Of a DNA stretch of 64,000 nucleotides, positions 50,458-58,458 are shown in pieces. Numbering within the stretch: position 1 is the stretch's first letter; each line of letters begins with the position of its first letter. The position numbers and the translations under genes are program-made. A model generated the notes under the pieces. That model made no database searches. It was not told where the DNA came from and was given only the letters and a program-made list of their open reading frames with translations. This DNA is from Viridibacillus sp050279675 (lineage in GTDB: Bacteria; Bacillota; Bacilli; Bacillales_A; Planococcaceae). The stretch lies in contig NZ_JBNNUK010000017.1 in NCBI RefSeq assembly GCF_050279675.1, forward strand, positions 14,953 through 78,952. The letters run 5' to 3'.

Positions 50458-51407
50458 TCAATAGCACCTTCTTTCAGGAGCGATTGAACATCATACAAAC
50501 TATTTAATAAATCTCTTATATTTAAATTGGGTACAGTTAATTTAAAATCTTTAAATTGGTTATAGATTTTGCTTGTTAGTTTCAAATAGACTTTTGTTTT
50601 ATGAACGAATATCTCACATCTAAGAAAAGTGCTTCTAAATAGAGCGTACTTTCTAGTAGCCGACTTAAAAAGCCCATTGATTTTATTAATAATCGTAGGT
50701 ACACTTTCTAATTCTCTCTGTTTTCTAACAAGATTGTCGTACATAACCAATAAGTCTTTTTCTTTTTTTGTCCCAATTAATTTATTTGCTTTCTCAAGCA
50801 AGTTTTTACGTTTAACATCGCTATTTTGTGTTTCGTTTTCAACTTCTCCTAGCTCAATAACACATTCACTCGTTAGGTCTAGTTTAGAGAAAAATTCGTC
50901 TATTTCTGATTTGGGCACTTCATTTCTATTCGGAATACCTACAACATTAGGGATTGACTGAATTACATGATATAGTGCATTATCTATACAAGCGACCATT
51001 TCTCTTACTTCAATCAGAATATAACCTTTAATAACACTACTCATAGTGTGTGATTTTGCCTTTTGGCTTTTAACTTGTTTTGTTAGCAATTTAATTTGTT
51101 CACGATATGAGCCTAAAAGTTCAAAAGAATCAAGATCGTTTTGCTTTATTTTAAGTTGCTCATAAGCAACTCGTAAGTTATTTAAACCTGCTTGTAGATT
51201 TTTAAGATCTACATAGCTTCTAAGATCGTTATCACAAACTTTTTTATTGGTATCTACTTCATTTTCTTGAATTTGTGTAAAGGTTTCAGCTGCATAGATA
51301 GAATTAATTGTCACATTCTTTATAGGTGTTTCGTTAATTTTACGTTGCAACATATTTTTAACCATAATTTCGCAACCAGTTCTAACTTGAACAACAAAAT
51401 AAGACAT
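50454..51407 (-). CDS. NusG N-terminal-domain (NGN) paralogue with large insert
   Basis: The 317-aa protein opens MSYFVVQVRTGCEIMVKNML like the first strand and helix of NusG. The rest of the NGN fold resumes at KGYILIEVREM (127-137), HVIQSIPNVVGI (147-158) and EVPKSEIDEFF (163-173). A charged, coiled-coil-like insert of about 95 residues lies between. The C-terminal 140 residues are helical/strand mixed and do not contain a KOW motif. NusG paralogues such as RfaH and ActX act on specific long operons to suppress pausing or termination. The very long surface and transfer operons here are obvious targets. Confidence 0.75.
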   Translation of the reverse strand: MSYFVVQVRTGCEIMVKNMLQRKINETPIKNVTINSIYAAETFTQIQENEVDTNKKVCDNDLRSYVDLKNLQAGLNNLRVAYEQLKIKQNDLDSFELLGSYREQIKLLTKQVKSQKAKSHTMSSVIKGYILIEVREMVACIDNALYHVIQSIPNVVGIPNRNEVPKSEIDEFFSKLDLTSECVIELGEVENETQNSDVKRKNLLEKANKLIGTKKEKDLLVMYDNLVRKQRELESVPTIINKINGLFKSATRKYALFRSTFLRCEIFVHKTKVYLKLTSKIYNQFKDFKLTVPNLNIRDLLNSLYDVQSLLKEGAIE

Positions 51408-51444
51408 GTTTCACAGCTCCTTTTCACATTTTTTTGAAGTAGTA

Positions 51445-51639
51445 TTAATCCCTATAAAATAGTGTCCAATCTAAGGTTAAGATACTTGCAATTTTCTTTG
51501 ACACTTTAGGACGAGGTGTTCTTTTGTTATTTTCAATCAAGGAGTAATAACTTCGGCCAATGTCGGCTTCTTTTGCCAACGTTGCTTGCGTATAGCCTTC
51601 ATCAAGGCGCTTATCTATAAGCCACTGACGTAGTGCCAT
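51445..51639 (-). CDS. XRE repressor, compact
   Basis: A 64-aa Cro/C1-type HTH protein: LRQWLIDKRLDEGYTQATLAKEADIGRSYYSLIENNKRTPRPKVSKKIA when read in order (split here across helices 1-4). AGGGGGTATATGC precedes the ATG. It is divergent from the XRE gene at 51900 and lies 37 bases before the NusG-like gene, which it probably co-transcribes with. It could act like Cro in a two-repressor switch. Confidence 0.85.
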   Translation of the reverse strand: MALRQWLIDKRLDEGYTQATLAKEADIGRSYYSLIENNKRTPRPKVSKKIASILTLDWTLFYRD

Positions 51640-51707
51640 GCATATACCCCCTTGCTTATTACTAAATACAAATCCAACGTTACTCTCTGTAACATTGGTA
51701 TATATTT

Positions 51708-51736
51708 AATTTAAAGCAAAATTTATCTGCTGTCAA
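51708..51736 (-). promoter_or_regulatory. Sigma-A promoter of the xre-nusG-like transcript
   Basis: A consensus TTGACA, 17 bases, TAAATT on the minus strand. Three GCAGA/TCTGC-containing sequences overlap or flank it (about 51725, 51753 and 51790), a likely operator set for one of the two XRE proteins. Confidence 0.65.
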
Positions 51737-51899
51737 ACCATTTTAGCATAAAAATTCTGCTTTAATTATTTAGCAAATTCAAAAATGCAGAAAATATAGT
51801 GTTTTTATATAAAATTTATATATTTTTTTGCCTACAACTTATCTTTTTCAGAAATTAAAAGTTATAATAACTACATAAAGTGTAAGAGGAGCGTTTAAA

Positions 51900-52247
51900 A
51901 TGAAATTTAATGAAAGATTAAAAAAACTGCGTACTGATCGTTCTTTATCGCATGAAGATATTGCTGAATTACTTGGCATGCGTAGACAGTCTTATGCTTA
52001 TTTAGAATCTAAAGTTGATGATAAAAAGGCTGAAACAATAATTAAGTTAGCTTCATTTTATAATGTCTCTACTGATTACCTATTGGGTGTTTCTGATTTC
52101 CCACAACCATTCTCAAATGAAGAACAAAAGCTCTTAAATGACATCGTAGATGATGATTTAAAAGAATGGATTACAACTGAATTGAACAACTTTTCTAAAG
52201 AAGATTTACAGAAATTACGTGTTCTTTGGGATTTAATGAATAAGTAG
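51900..52247 (+). CDS. XRE repressor with C-terminal domain
   Basis: A 115-aa protein. The HTH at about 3-65 reads FNERLKKLRTDRSLSHEDIAELLGMRRQSYAYLE, then a fourth helix and the usual STDYLLGVSD. A short C-terminal part follows (about 75-115, LNDIVDDDLKEWITTELNNF). It resembles immunity-type repressors such as ImmR of ICEBs1. It is transcribed away from the 64-aa XRE gene and the NusG-like gene and is one of the few plus-strand genes. GAGGAGCG precedes the ATG. No metalloprotease partner (ImmA) lies beside it. Confidence 0.88.
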   Translation: MKFNERLKKLRTDRSLSHEDIAELLGMRRQSYAYLESKVDDKKAETIIKLASFYNVSTDYLLGVSDFPQPFSNEEQKLLNDIVDDDLKEWITTELNNFSKEDLQKLRVLWDLMNK

Positions 52248-52270
52248 ACACATTAGAAAACAAACAATGA

Positions 52271-52297
52271 AAGAGGGGAGTTCTATACCCCTCTTTT
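52271..52297. terminator. Bidirectional terminator
   Basis: AGAGGGG/CCCCTCT with a nine-base loop and TTTTTTA on the plus strand. It ends the XRE gene and, from the other side, the vWA gene. Confidence 0.85.
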
Positions 52298-53707
52298 TTA
52301 TATTTCAAATGCTTCAAATGCTGCATCATCCGTAAAGTTTGTAATTTTAACCACTTTATCTGAAACTTTTTTTAAAGCCATATCATTCTCATTTTCTCCT
52401 ATTATTAGCGACAGCATTCTTGCTTCTTTCTTTTCTTTAAATGCATTAAAGTTTTCAACTGTATATTCATCTAAACTTGCTGAACCATCTGTAATAAAAA
52501 TAATATCTGCCTTACTATAAGTACTTTTACTAATTATTGATTGCACCAAGTTTAAAGGCTTTTTAAATTCTGTTCCTCCATCAATAAAAGATGAAGCGAA
52601 TTTACCTAGTTCCACACTGCTTATTTTGCCTTTCGGATATTCAGTAGAATACGCAACACTACTAAATGGCACTATAGCAAAATCTCTTTTCTGCATTTTA
52701 GCCACCATCATGAGTGCTAAAGTAAACCCTTTTGATATTTCTTTCATTTTCTTCATTGAACCCGATTCATCTAAACAGACAACGATAGGCCCTTTTCCTA
52801 ACTGCTCTTTTCCTTTTCGGTCATACATAAGCGTTTGCTGTTCTGCATACCTTCTTAGAAAATCTAGCCTTGTCAGTTTGCTACTATACATGAGTAATTC
52901 TGCAGGTAACATATTTTCAATATCATTACCAACCGTTATCCCATTTCTGCTTAACGATTCTTTATGCTTACTCTTCTGCTTTTTTCGTGCAATTACTTTA
53001 AATCTTCCAGCCCAATCAGCTATCTTTTTTAAATTCGGCTTCCTTTTAATTAACTCCGCTAGTTTTATCTGTTCTTCGAAAGGAACATTAGCCAATTGAG
53101 GTTTACCATTTCCGGCATTATATCCGAACAAATCCTCAACCTTTTTCTTTTGTTCTGTAGCTTCATCACAAGCCTTTTGAAAAGCACTTGCTATTCCTTC
53201 ACCATTTTGATTAACAGCATCTTCCAAAGCCTGTTGTAGTGCTTGTTCAGCGTTTCTAACACGCTCTGCTTTCCCTTTACCTTTTGATTGTTGCTCTTCT
53301 TGTAATTTCTCCATTTTCTCTTTCAATTCTTCATTTGTCTTTTGTTCTTCTTTTATCCAATCACTTACCTTTTCAGAAAAACGGATTGAAGATAGGGCTG
53401 ACATAAGAGAATCTAGTTTTGTTGATGGACGTATCTTTTCGTAAAATTCATCACTCATAATTCGGTCTATCATTGCTCTATTCCCTTCAAGACCTTTGGA
53501 TGCTTTATCGCATAATTCAGGACTCGTTTTAAAAAGTGAAGCCCATATATCCCCCATAAGTGCATCGAAATTTGACATAGATGCTTTTTTTTCTATAATT
53601 TTTAATTCATCCGATTTCTCTCTTAACGAATTATATTTTCTACGATCATATGAATCCGTATTTAAAACGGAGTTGTTTTTTATTTGTTTACGTCTTTTAA
53701 CTACCAT
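52298..53707 (-). CDS. vWA-domain protein (CoxE/ViaA type)
   Basis: A 469-aa protein. The N-terminal 290 residues are helical and charged, with a Glu/Gln-rich coiled coil (about 118-165). The vWA domain (about 303-465) has the MIDAS motif DESGS at 313-317, the Thr/Ser block around FSSVAYS and the third ligand in IFITDGSASLDE. It is encoded after the MoxR-type ATPase gene, with which such proteins work as an ATPase-adaptor pair in protein remodelling (RavA-ViaA, MoxR-vWA). It shares the GGGAGAGATA ribosome site style with its two upstream neighbours. Confidence 0.88.
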   Translation of the reverse strand: MVVKRRKQIKNNSVLNTDSYDRRKYNSLREKSDELKIIEKKASMSNFDALMGDIWASLFKTSPELCDKASKGLEGNRAMIDRIMSDEFYEKIRPSTKLDSLMSALSSIRFSEKVSDWIKEEQKTNEELKEKMEKLQEEQQSKGKGKAERVRNAEQALQQALEDAVNQNGEGIASAFQKACDEATEQKKKVEDLFGYNAGNGKPQLANVPFEEQIKLAELIKRKPNLKKIADWAGRFKVIARKKQKSKHKESLSRNGITVGNDIENMLPAELLMYSSKLTRLDFLRRYAEQQTLMYDRKGKEQLGKGPIVVCLDESGSMKKMKEISKGFTLALMMVAKMQKRDFAIVPFSSVAYSTEYPKGKISSVELGKFASSFIDGGTEFKKPLNLVQSIISKSTYSKADIIFITDGSASLDEYTVENFNAFKEKKEARMLSLIIGENENDMALKKVSDKVVKITNFTDDAAFEAFEI

Positions 53708-53773
53708 TGTTATCTCTCCCTGGTCTCTTTTTAAAAAAAATAAAGTTGAGGACTAGTAGCCCCCAACTTTTGA

Positions 53774-54883
53774 TTAAATCCCTGTCAATGTAAGATCAAC
53801 AATCTCACGTTGTATTGTTTTAATGCTCTCGATTACTATTTCTAATTCTGCAGAGCGTTTTGGATATTGTACTTTCAATGCATCAAACGACTTTAGAATG
53901 TCTTTCATTTTCGCAGTCGCTTCAATAACTGATTCTGTACTGTTATTTGATTTTACAGCTTTTTGAATCTCCAAAACTTCTTTTGTTCTCTCTTCAATCG
54001 CAGCTTGTACACTATCTACAGAGTAACGTTTTACAATCTCCGCAGTTTTATCTTTTTGTTCTGCATTCTCCCATAGGCTATTAGTAAGAATCGAAATATC
54101 ATTAACTGATACAATATTTCGACCTTCTAAGTATGCTCTTGCTTGTAATACAGAAAGTGATTGTTTAAATCGTCTATCAGATGGTGTAATTCCTTCATCT
54201 CTTAGTTCTTCTCGAATTATAGCCAATGATTCATAGACATCGTCAGGTATCTGAATCATATCTACTGCGAATTGAGCCATTTCAAGATCTTCCATAGTCA
54301 TACTTGGAATAGTTGCAGTTACACCCTTATTCTTAAGCATTTGAGTAAAACTATTACTATCTTGGATATACCCTACTTCAAAACGTAATAAAAAACGGTC
54401 AAATAAAGCTTCTAATCCTTCCCCTTCTTCGGGATATTCATTAGATGCTCCTACTACAGACATTAAAGGCACTGGTGTTGGTTGACCATCATTGTAAAAT
54501 ACACGTTCATTGATGATTGTTAATAAAGCATTCAAAATAGCTGAATTGGCTTTAAATATTTCATCCAAAAATGCGATTTCCGATTCAGGCATTTTACCAC
54601 TCACATTACGTTTGTAGACACCTTGTTCTAAGTCTTTTAGTGATAAAGCTCCGAATAACTCTTCAGGTGTACTAAAGCGAGTTAGTAACCACTGAAAGTA
54701 ATTACTACCATCTATGATTTTTGAAAGCTCAGAAGATAACATTGATTTACCTGTACCTGCAGCACCGATTAATAAGATGTGTTGACGGGCTAGTAATGCA
54801 ACCAAAAGTCCTTCAATTTCAGCTTCTCTTTCAATAAATTTATTATTTAAGTAGTTTTGAATATCTTTAAATGTATTTGTCAT
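53774..54883 (-). CDS. MoxR/RavA-type AAA+ ATPase
   Basis: A 369-aa protein with Walker A GAAGTGKS at residues 40-47, Walker B AFLDEIFK near 104-111, sensor 1 in VVGASNEYPEEGEG, an arginine finger region FDRFLLRFE, and the sensor 2 helix in DRRFKQSL. The C-terminal 90 residues are a coiled-coil-like extension (EERTKEVLEIQKAVKSNN). It is complete. It lies between the DUF6744-like gene and the vWA gene. Such ATPases act as chaperones that activate or dismantle complexes; the client here is unknown. Confidence 0.92.
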   Translation of the reverse strand: MTNTFKDIQNYLNNKFIEREAEIEGLLVALLARQHILLIGAAGTGKSMLSSELSKIIDGSNYFQWLLTRFSTPEELFGALSLKDLEQGVYKRNVSGKMPESEIAFLDEIFKANSAILNALLTIINERVFYNDGQPTPVPLMSVVGASNEYPEEGEGLEALFDRFLLRFEVGYIQDSNSFTQMLKNKGVTATIPSMTMEDLEMAQFAVDMIQIPDDVYESLAIIREELRDEGITPSDRRFKQSLSVLQARAYLEGRNIVSVNDISILTNSLWENAEQKDKTAEIVKRYSVDSVQAAIEERTKEVLEIQKAVKSNNSTESVIEATAKMKDILKSFDALKVQYPKRSAELEIVIESIKTIQREIVDLTLTGI

Positions 54884-54948
54884 GTGTAATCTCTCCGAAT
54901 CATCGTATTTTTTTATAAAAGAATCAATCTAATTTTTATAATCAAATG

Positions 54949-55854
54949 CTATTTAACACGCATATCATTTAACATTCTTTCAGTTGCAGCTTTCGCTTGG
55001 AGTACCTTCTTTTCTAATTCATCTTTATTAGTGAAAAGTTCCTCACGATAGTTTTTATAGCCCTCAATAGTATCGTTTGCCATTTTCACAAGTTCGACAA
55101 GCTGTGATTTTCTTAAATCACGACCATTTTCAGCAGCTTCTAATATTTCGTCTGCTTGATCGATCAATTTTTTATTAATCATATTCTTGTTTTCCTGTGA
55201 ATCGACAACAGCTACTTTAAATCCCTCACTATCTTTTAAGCCATTACATAAAGCTATTAGGTTGTTCAAATTCTCTCTTTGAGAAATTGGAACAAAATAA
55301 ATACCGCCATTCGGACGTACAGGTGTAGGAGCCATCGATTTTAAAATCGCTGTAATCATTACACGTAAATGCTGTGCTGAATGGTAGTCTTTATATGAAT
55401 GGAATTTTTCATTAATATCTTGAATCATAGATAAGACCACTGAATCATTTTGGTTTTCTGTAGTGAGCGTTTTAGTCGCTTTATCCAAACGTACAACTCC
55501 TGATTGTGAATCATAGTCTAACCGTTTACCGTTTTGGTCTACAGTTTCCACCACAATATTACGCTGTATCATATCTTTATCTGAATAAACTTCACGAATA
55601 ATATAATTTTTATAAACGCCAGCTACATTTGTTGCTTTTTTGCATTCGGCTTCTTTTGTCGCTCTTCTAAAAGCATCAACAGACCGAATTTCTTTTGGCA
55701 TAAATGCTACATCAATACCGCAATCTATAACTAATTCCTCTAATTCTTTGCGATTAATTAATTGTTTGCCTACGGAGTACCAAAATAAGTTACCTAGTAA
55801 GCTATCTGCATCTTGAACGTTTTGAACTGCTGTCATGTTTTTTAATAATTCCAT
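54949..55854 (-). CDS. DUF6744-like protein of the MoxR-vWA cluster
   Basis: 301 aa from the ATG preceded by GGGAGAGATATAT. A mostly helical, soluble protein with IRSVDAFRRATKEAE near 60-75, a strand region (NYIIREVYSDKDMIQRNIVVETVD) and GGIYFVPISQRENLNNL near 205-222. A coiled-coil end (about 255-301) follows. I recall similar proteins (DUF6744) beside MoxR/vWA genes on Bacillus plasmids and large phages. The function is unknown; its conserved place suggests that it is the third component or the client. Identical ribosome-site style supports a common operon. Confidence 0.6.
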   Translation of the reverse strand: MELLKNMTAVQNVQDADSLLGNLFWYSVGKQLINRKELEELVIDCGIDVAFMPKEIRSVDAFRRATKEAECKKATNVAGVYKNYIIREVYSDKDMIQRNIVVETVDQNGKRLDYDSQSGVVRLDKATKTLTTENQNDSVVLSMIQDINEKFHSYKDYHSAQHLRVMITAILKSMAPTPVRPNGGIYFVPISQRENLNNLIALCNGLKDSEGFKVAVVDSQENKNMINKKLIDQADEILEAAENGRDLRKSQLVELVKMANDTIEGYKNYREELFTNKDELEKKVLQAKAATERMLNDMRVK

Positions 55855-55886
55855 ATATATCTCTCCCTGGTTAGGTGAATTTTTAT

Positions 55887-55930
55887 AAAAAAAACGCGCT
55901 GATATGTATTTGTACACATCAAAACACGTT
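55887..55930 (-). terminator. Terminator-like hairpin before the DUF6744-like gene
   Basis: AACGCG/CACGTT with inner GATxTGT/ACAxATC arms, followed by TTTTTTATA on the minus strand. It separates the zinc-ribbon genes from the MoxR cluster. Confidence 0.6.
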
Positions 55931-55957
55931 CTGAATTAAGAATCAATCTATTTTTAG

Positions 55958-56359
55958 TTATATATCCAATTTAAGTAAATCAAAGAAATCAACCTTTTCT
56001 GGAAATGCTGTGTTGTTTTGAACACATTCTGTTAACTGGTCAATAAGAATTTCTTCAAGTAGAGATTCTACTTCCAAATTCTCATATTCACCACCACATG
56101 TACGACATAGATTACGTGGATAGTTTTCTATTGCAATTACAATAGTTTTACCACTAAAATCTATGTTTTGTTCAAAAAATGGTTTAACAGTTACACGACA
56201 TTTCTCTTTGCAATATGGACAAGTCATACTATTTGGCTGACTATTGTACTCATTAATTGCACACAGAATTAATTCCTCCATTGGAATTTCATATAACGCT
56301 CGTTTTAATTTGACTCTATCTTTATTATTTTTATTTATTGTTGCTACTAAATGCTCCAT
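55958..56359 (-). CDS. Zinc-ribbon protein (YgiT/MqsA-like N-part)
   Basis: A 133-aa protein with CPYC (about 46-49) and CRTC (about 84-88), a four-Cys zinc ribbon like that of YgiT/MqsA-type antitoxins. The usual HTH of those antitoxins is absent; the C-terminus is a short acidic helix (LLEEILIDQLTEC). It lies 23 bases after the 148-aa gene. It may be a nucleic-acid or protein adaptor rather than an antitoxin, since no MqsR-type toxin is nearby. Confidence 0.6.
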   Translation of the reverse strand: MEHLVATINKNNKDRVKLKRALYEIPMEELILCAINEYNSQPNSMTCPYCKEKCRVTVKPFFEQNIDFSGKTIVIAIENYPRNLCRTCGGEYENLEVESLLEEILIDQLTECVQNNTAFPEKVDFFDLLKLDI

Positions 56360-56382
56360 AGCTGCAATTCCTTTCCTATTAC

Positions 56383-56829
56383 TTAAAATTCATCCTCGAA
56401 ATTGCAGAAACATACACGTTCATTATAGTTATCTGACCATTTCCAATGATGTGTTTGCGGATTATAAGATGTAATGACAATCCATTTATCACCTGCTAAT
56501 TGGTGTATTACTACATGCAATGGATGCCTATGGTTGCCAACATACCCCATAAGAACAAGTGCAATTGGCCCATCTGTTTTATTACGCTCAATCACCCAAC
56601 CATTATAGAAAACATCTAGTAAATCCTTTGTATTAACAGAACGTTCTACTTTGCGTTTCTTTAAATGGCGATCCAGGACGATTGTTGCTTCTCCGCTTTT
56701 CATTCTTTCAATAAATTTTTTGTGTTCCCGTCTTCCAATAGGAACATATTTTTCAGTTCTTTCAAGCCATGTATTTCTTTTATCTTGGCATTCCTTTGGA
56801 CTTTTACAGTCGTGCTTATTTTTACACAC
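56383..56829 (-). CDS. Hypothetical 148-aa protein
   Basis: Start at GTG (MCKNKHDCKSPKEC...) with AGGGG seven bases upstream. The longer open start would run into the RNA terminator at 56866. The N-terminus has three Cys and a His, a possible metal site. A basic stretch (REHKKFIERMK) follows, then a beta-rich end with VLMGYVGNHRHPLHVVIH and WIVITSYNPQTHHWK, which recalls DUF4258/toxin-like small folds, though no family is certain. It is the first gene downstream of RNA copy 2. Confidence 0.55.
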   Translation of the reverse strand: MCKNKHDCKSPKECQDKRNTWLERTEKYVPIGRREHKKFIERMKSGEATIVLDRHLKKRKVERSVNTKDLLDVFYNGWVIERNKTDGPIALVLMGYVGNHRHPLHVVIHQLAGDKWIVITSYNPQTHHWKWSDNYNERVCFCNFEDEF

Positions 56830-56864
56830 TCTTATTCCCCTCTCTAACTGATTTTTAAAAATAA

Positions 56865-57138
56865 AAAAAGCCGATAAACCCAAATAAATGGATTAATCGA
56901 CTTCTTTTCTATATCCAACTGTCCATAGAACAGTGAACGAACTATTTGATTTTCGGCACAAGTGCCCGTTACATTGTCCTTCAGTGGGACGTAACGAATG
57001 GTTTTATGCCAATCTCCTGACTTCTCTATAAACATTGTTTATACGGTCGGCATTTGGCTTCTTTTACATACAGAATAATCATCTAGTTCATATCCGTTAA
57101 TTGCGTATGTATAAGCTAATGGTTTAAGTGTTGCTCTG
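56865..57138 (-). ncRNA. Structured small RNA, copy 2, with terminator
   Basis: The approximately 270-nt minus-strand RNA runs from the promoter at 57145-57173 to the hairpin at 56866-56904 (AAGxCGAT/ATCGxCTT then TTTTTTTATT). Bases 56955-57139 match copy 1 at 13355-13539 without gaps (176 of 185 identical). The hairpins listed for copy 1 are preserved. The outer stem A-T pair becomes T-A here (57063 with 57113), a compensatory change. The terminator sequence differs entirely from that of copy 1 although its position is similar. A short minus-strand reading frame crosses the element, but it is interrupted in copy 1. Confidence 0.8.
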
Positions 57139-57144
57139 CCTAAT

Positions 57145-57173
57145 ATTTTAGCGTATGAACCTATCAATGTCAA
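57145..57173 (-). promoter_or_regulatory. Sigma-A promoter for RNA copy 2
   Basis: A consensus -35 TTGACA, exactly 17 bases, then TAAAAT on the minus strand. The start point is predicted in the shared GCAGAGC, as in copy 1, although the promoter sequences are otherwise different. Independent conservation of a strong promoter at the same place supports the RNA call. Confidence 0.8.
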
Positions 57174-57287
57174 AATAATTTACCGTAAAATTTTTTTGCG
57201 TTCCGTTGAAAAGAGCAATTAGATTTGTGCTAATTCAAACAAAATCAATTCTGTTGGTACTTAGCAAAGTGGAAAGTCCTTAAACCT

Positions 57288-57376
57288 TTAACATATTCAC
57301 AAGAATTAAATATTATAATTATAAAATACATCCCTCTTACTGTGGCGTTTACCTATTTGGTAACGCTCTTTTTTAT
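57288..57376 (+). ncRNA. Candidate short plus-strand sRNA
   Basis: TTAACA (57288-57293), 17 bases, TATTAT (57311-57316) is followed about 30 bases later by a good terminator, GCGTTTACC/GGTAACGC with CTTTTTTATT. The predicted transcript is about 50 bases (57323-57376), contains CCCTCTTACTGT ahead of the hairpin and encodes nothing. CCCTC is complementary to ribosome sites such as GAGGG, so an antisense role is possible. Confidence 0.4.
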
Positions 57377-57413
57377 TATATTGAAAAAATGGAGGGTATT
57401 TTTGTATACTAAG

Positions 57414-58064
57414 TTATTTTCCAATTCCATTAGAGCGTAACATTTCCTCTAATTCCTGTTTTATTTCCTCTTGCGTCATATCTTCAACAGGTTTATATTC
57501 ACCATTCGAATTGTAGTCAGCTGAATTATTCAAATTACTATCTTCGTCAGAATCACTATCTGACGTTACGCTGTCAACATCATCTTCTAAAGCTTTCTTA
57601 TTCTCTTCAGAGGCAAATAATTTATATAATTGACTTGGATAATAAAATTCCCCATCAACTGTATATCCGTCAACCGGACCACCATATTTCGGAACATCGA
57701 TATCAAGTTTATTTTGCGAACTTTTTACAATGAAATGTCCGTAATCACAAGCACTACCTTCACATTTTGGGATAGGTATTTCTGCTGCAATTTTTTCTAT
57801 TGCTGACTTCATTACATGATATTTCTCATATAAATTCATATTGTCGAAATCACTGTTAGCATTAATTAAAATAGTAATTTCATACTCTTTGTCTTCATTC
57901 CGCTTTTCAGGTACTTCATAAGATATTTTTTCTATGTAATCGGATAGTTCACTATCGTTCAAAAGCGATTCTATATTCTCGCCCTCAACTTTTGGTGGGG
58001 TTGATGAACAGCCAGTGAGTAATAATCCGAGTGAAAAAACAAGAAACATTAACTTTTTCAGCAT
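57414..58064 (-). CDS. Lipoprotein, unknown function
   Basis: 216 aa from the ATG with GGAG seven bases upstream. A typical lipoprotein signal (MLKKLMFLVFSLGLLLTGCSS) has its lipid-attachment Cys after LLTG. The mature part has a beta-alpha domain (about 50-145) with two close Cys (PKCEGSACDYG) and an acidic Ser/Asp-rich spacer, then a C-terminal helix (MTQEEIKQELEEML). It is monocistronic between RNA copy 2 and the 58240 terminator. A surface-exclusion role is conceivable but unsupported. Confidence 0.75.
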   Translation of the reverse strand: MLKKLMFLVFSLGLLLTGCSSTPPKVEGENIESLLNDSELSDYIEKISYEVPEKRNEDKEYEITILINANSDFDNMNLYEKYHVMKSAIEKIAAEIPIPKCEGSACDYGHFIVKSSQNKLDIDVPKYGGPVDGYTVDGEFYYPSQLYKLFASEENKKALEDDVDSVTSDSDSDEDSNLNNSADYNSNGEYKPVEDMTQEEIKQELEEMLRSNGIGK

Positions 58065-58239
58065 TTTCAAACTCCTTTAATATGTATTAAAGGTTAATTA
58101 TACCTAATTAACAGGTATATAAACATAAATTTTTAATTTATCCGTAAAATATAATAGAAAGAAAAGGTAATCATTAAATCCTACATTACTTATGCTGTTT
58201 TCTTAAAGATTGTCGCTAAACTAAATCTTGAGGGAAAAC

Positions 58240-58286
58240 AAAAAACAGAGTTAATCTACTAATGCGTAGAATTAACTCTGTTTTTT
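58240..58286. terminator. Strong bidirectional terminator
   Basis: AAAAACAGAGTTAAT pairs with its full complement; an inner CTAC/GTAG continues the stem and TTTTTT follows on both strands. Confidence 0.9.
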
Positions 58287-58425
58287 ATATTTCGCAAACC
58301 AAATCTTCAGCTAAAATATCCGTTAGTTTAAGTAGATTTCGTTTATTTTCTTTTGTTCTCCAGTCTTTCAGTTAAATCATTAAAGTCATGGACTACATCT
58401 AGTCCTTTTTATTATCAATATACAT
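58285..58425 (-). pseudogene. Short frameshifted remnant
   Basis: AGGGGTGAAAG precedes ATG, but the frame stops after eight codons. Another frame then encodes LDVVHDFNDLTERLE, and a third encodes TKENKRNLLKLTDILAEDL before the terminator. Together they read as one small protein of about 46 residues broken by two frameshifts. The family is unknown. Confidence 0.4.
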
Positions 58426-58458
58426 CTTTCACCCCTCATTCTTTGAGAGTCATATTAA

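Noticed and set aside
56844..57035. Minus-strand 63-codon frame across RNA copy 2
   Set aside because: It runs through the RNA hairpins and the terminator, lacks a ribosome site, and is not kept in copy 1.
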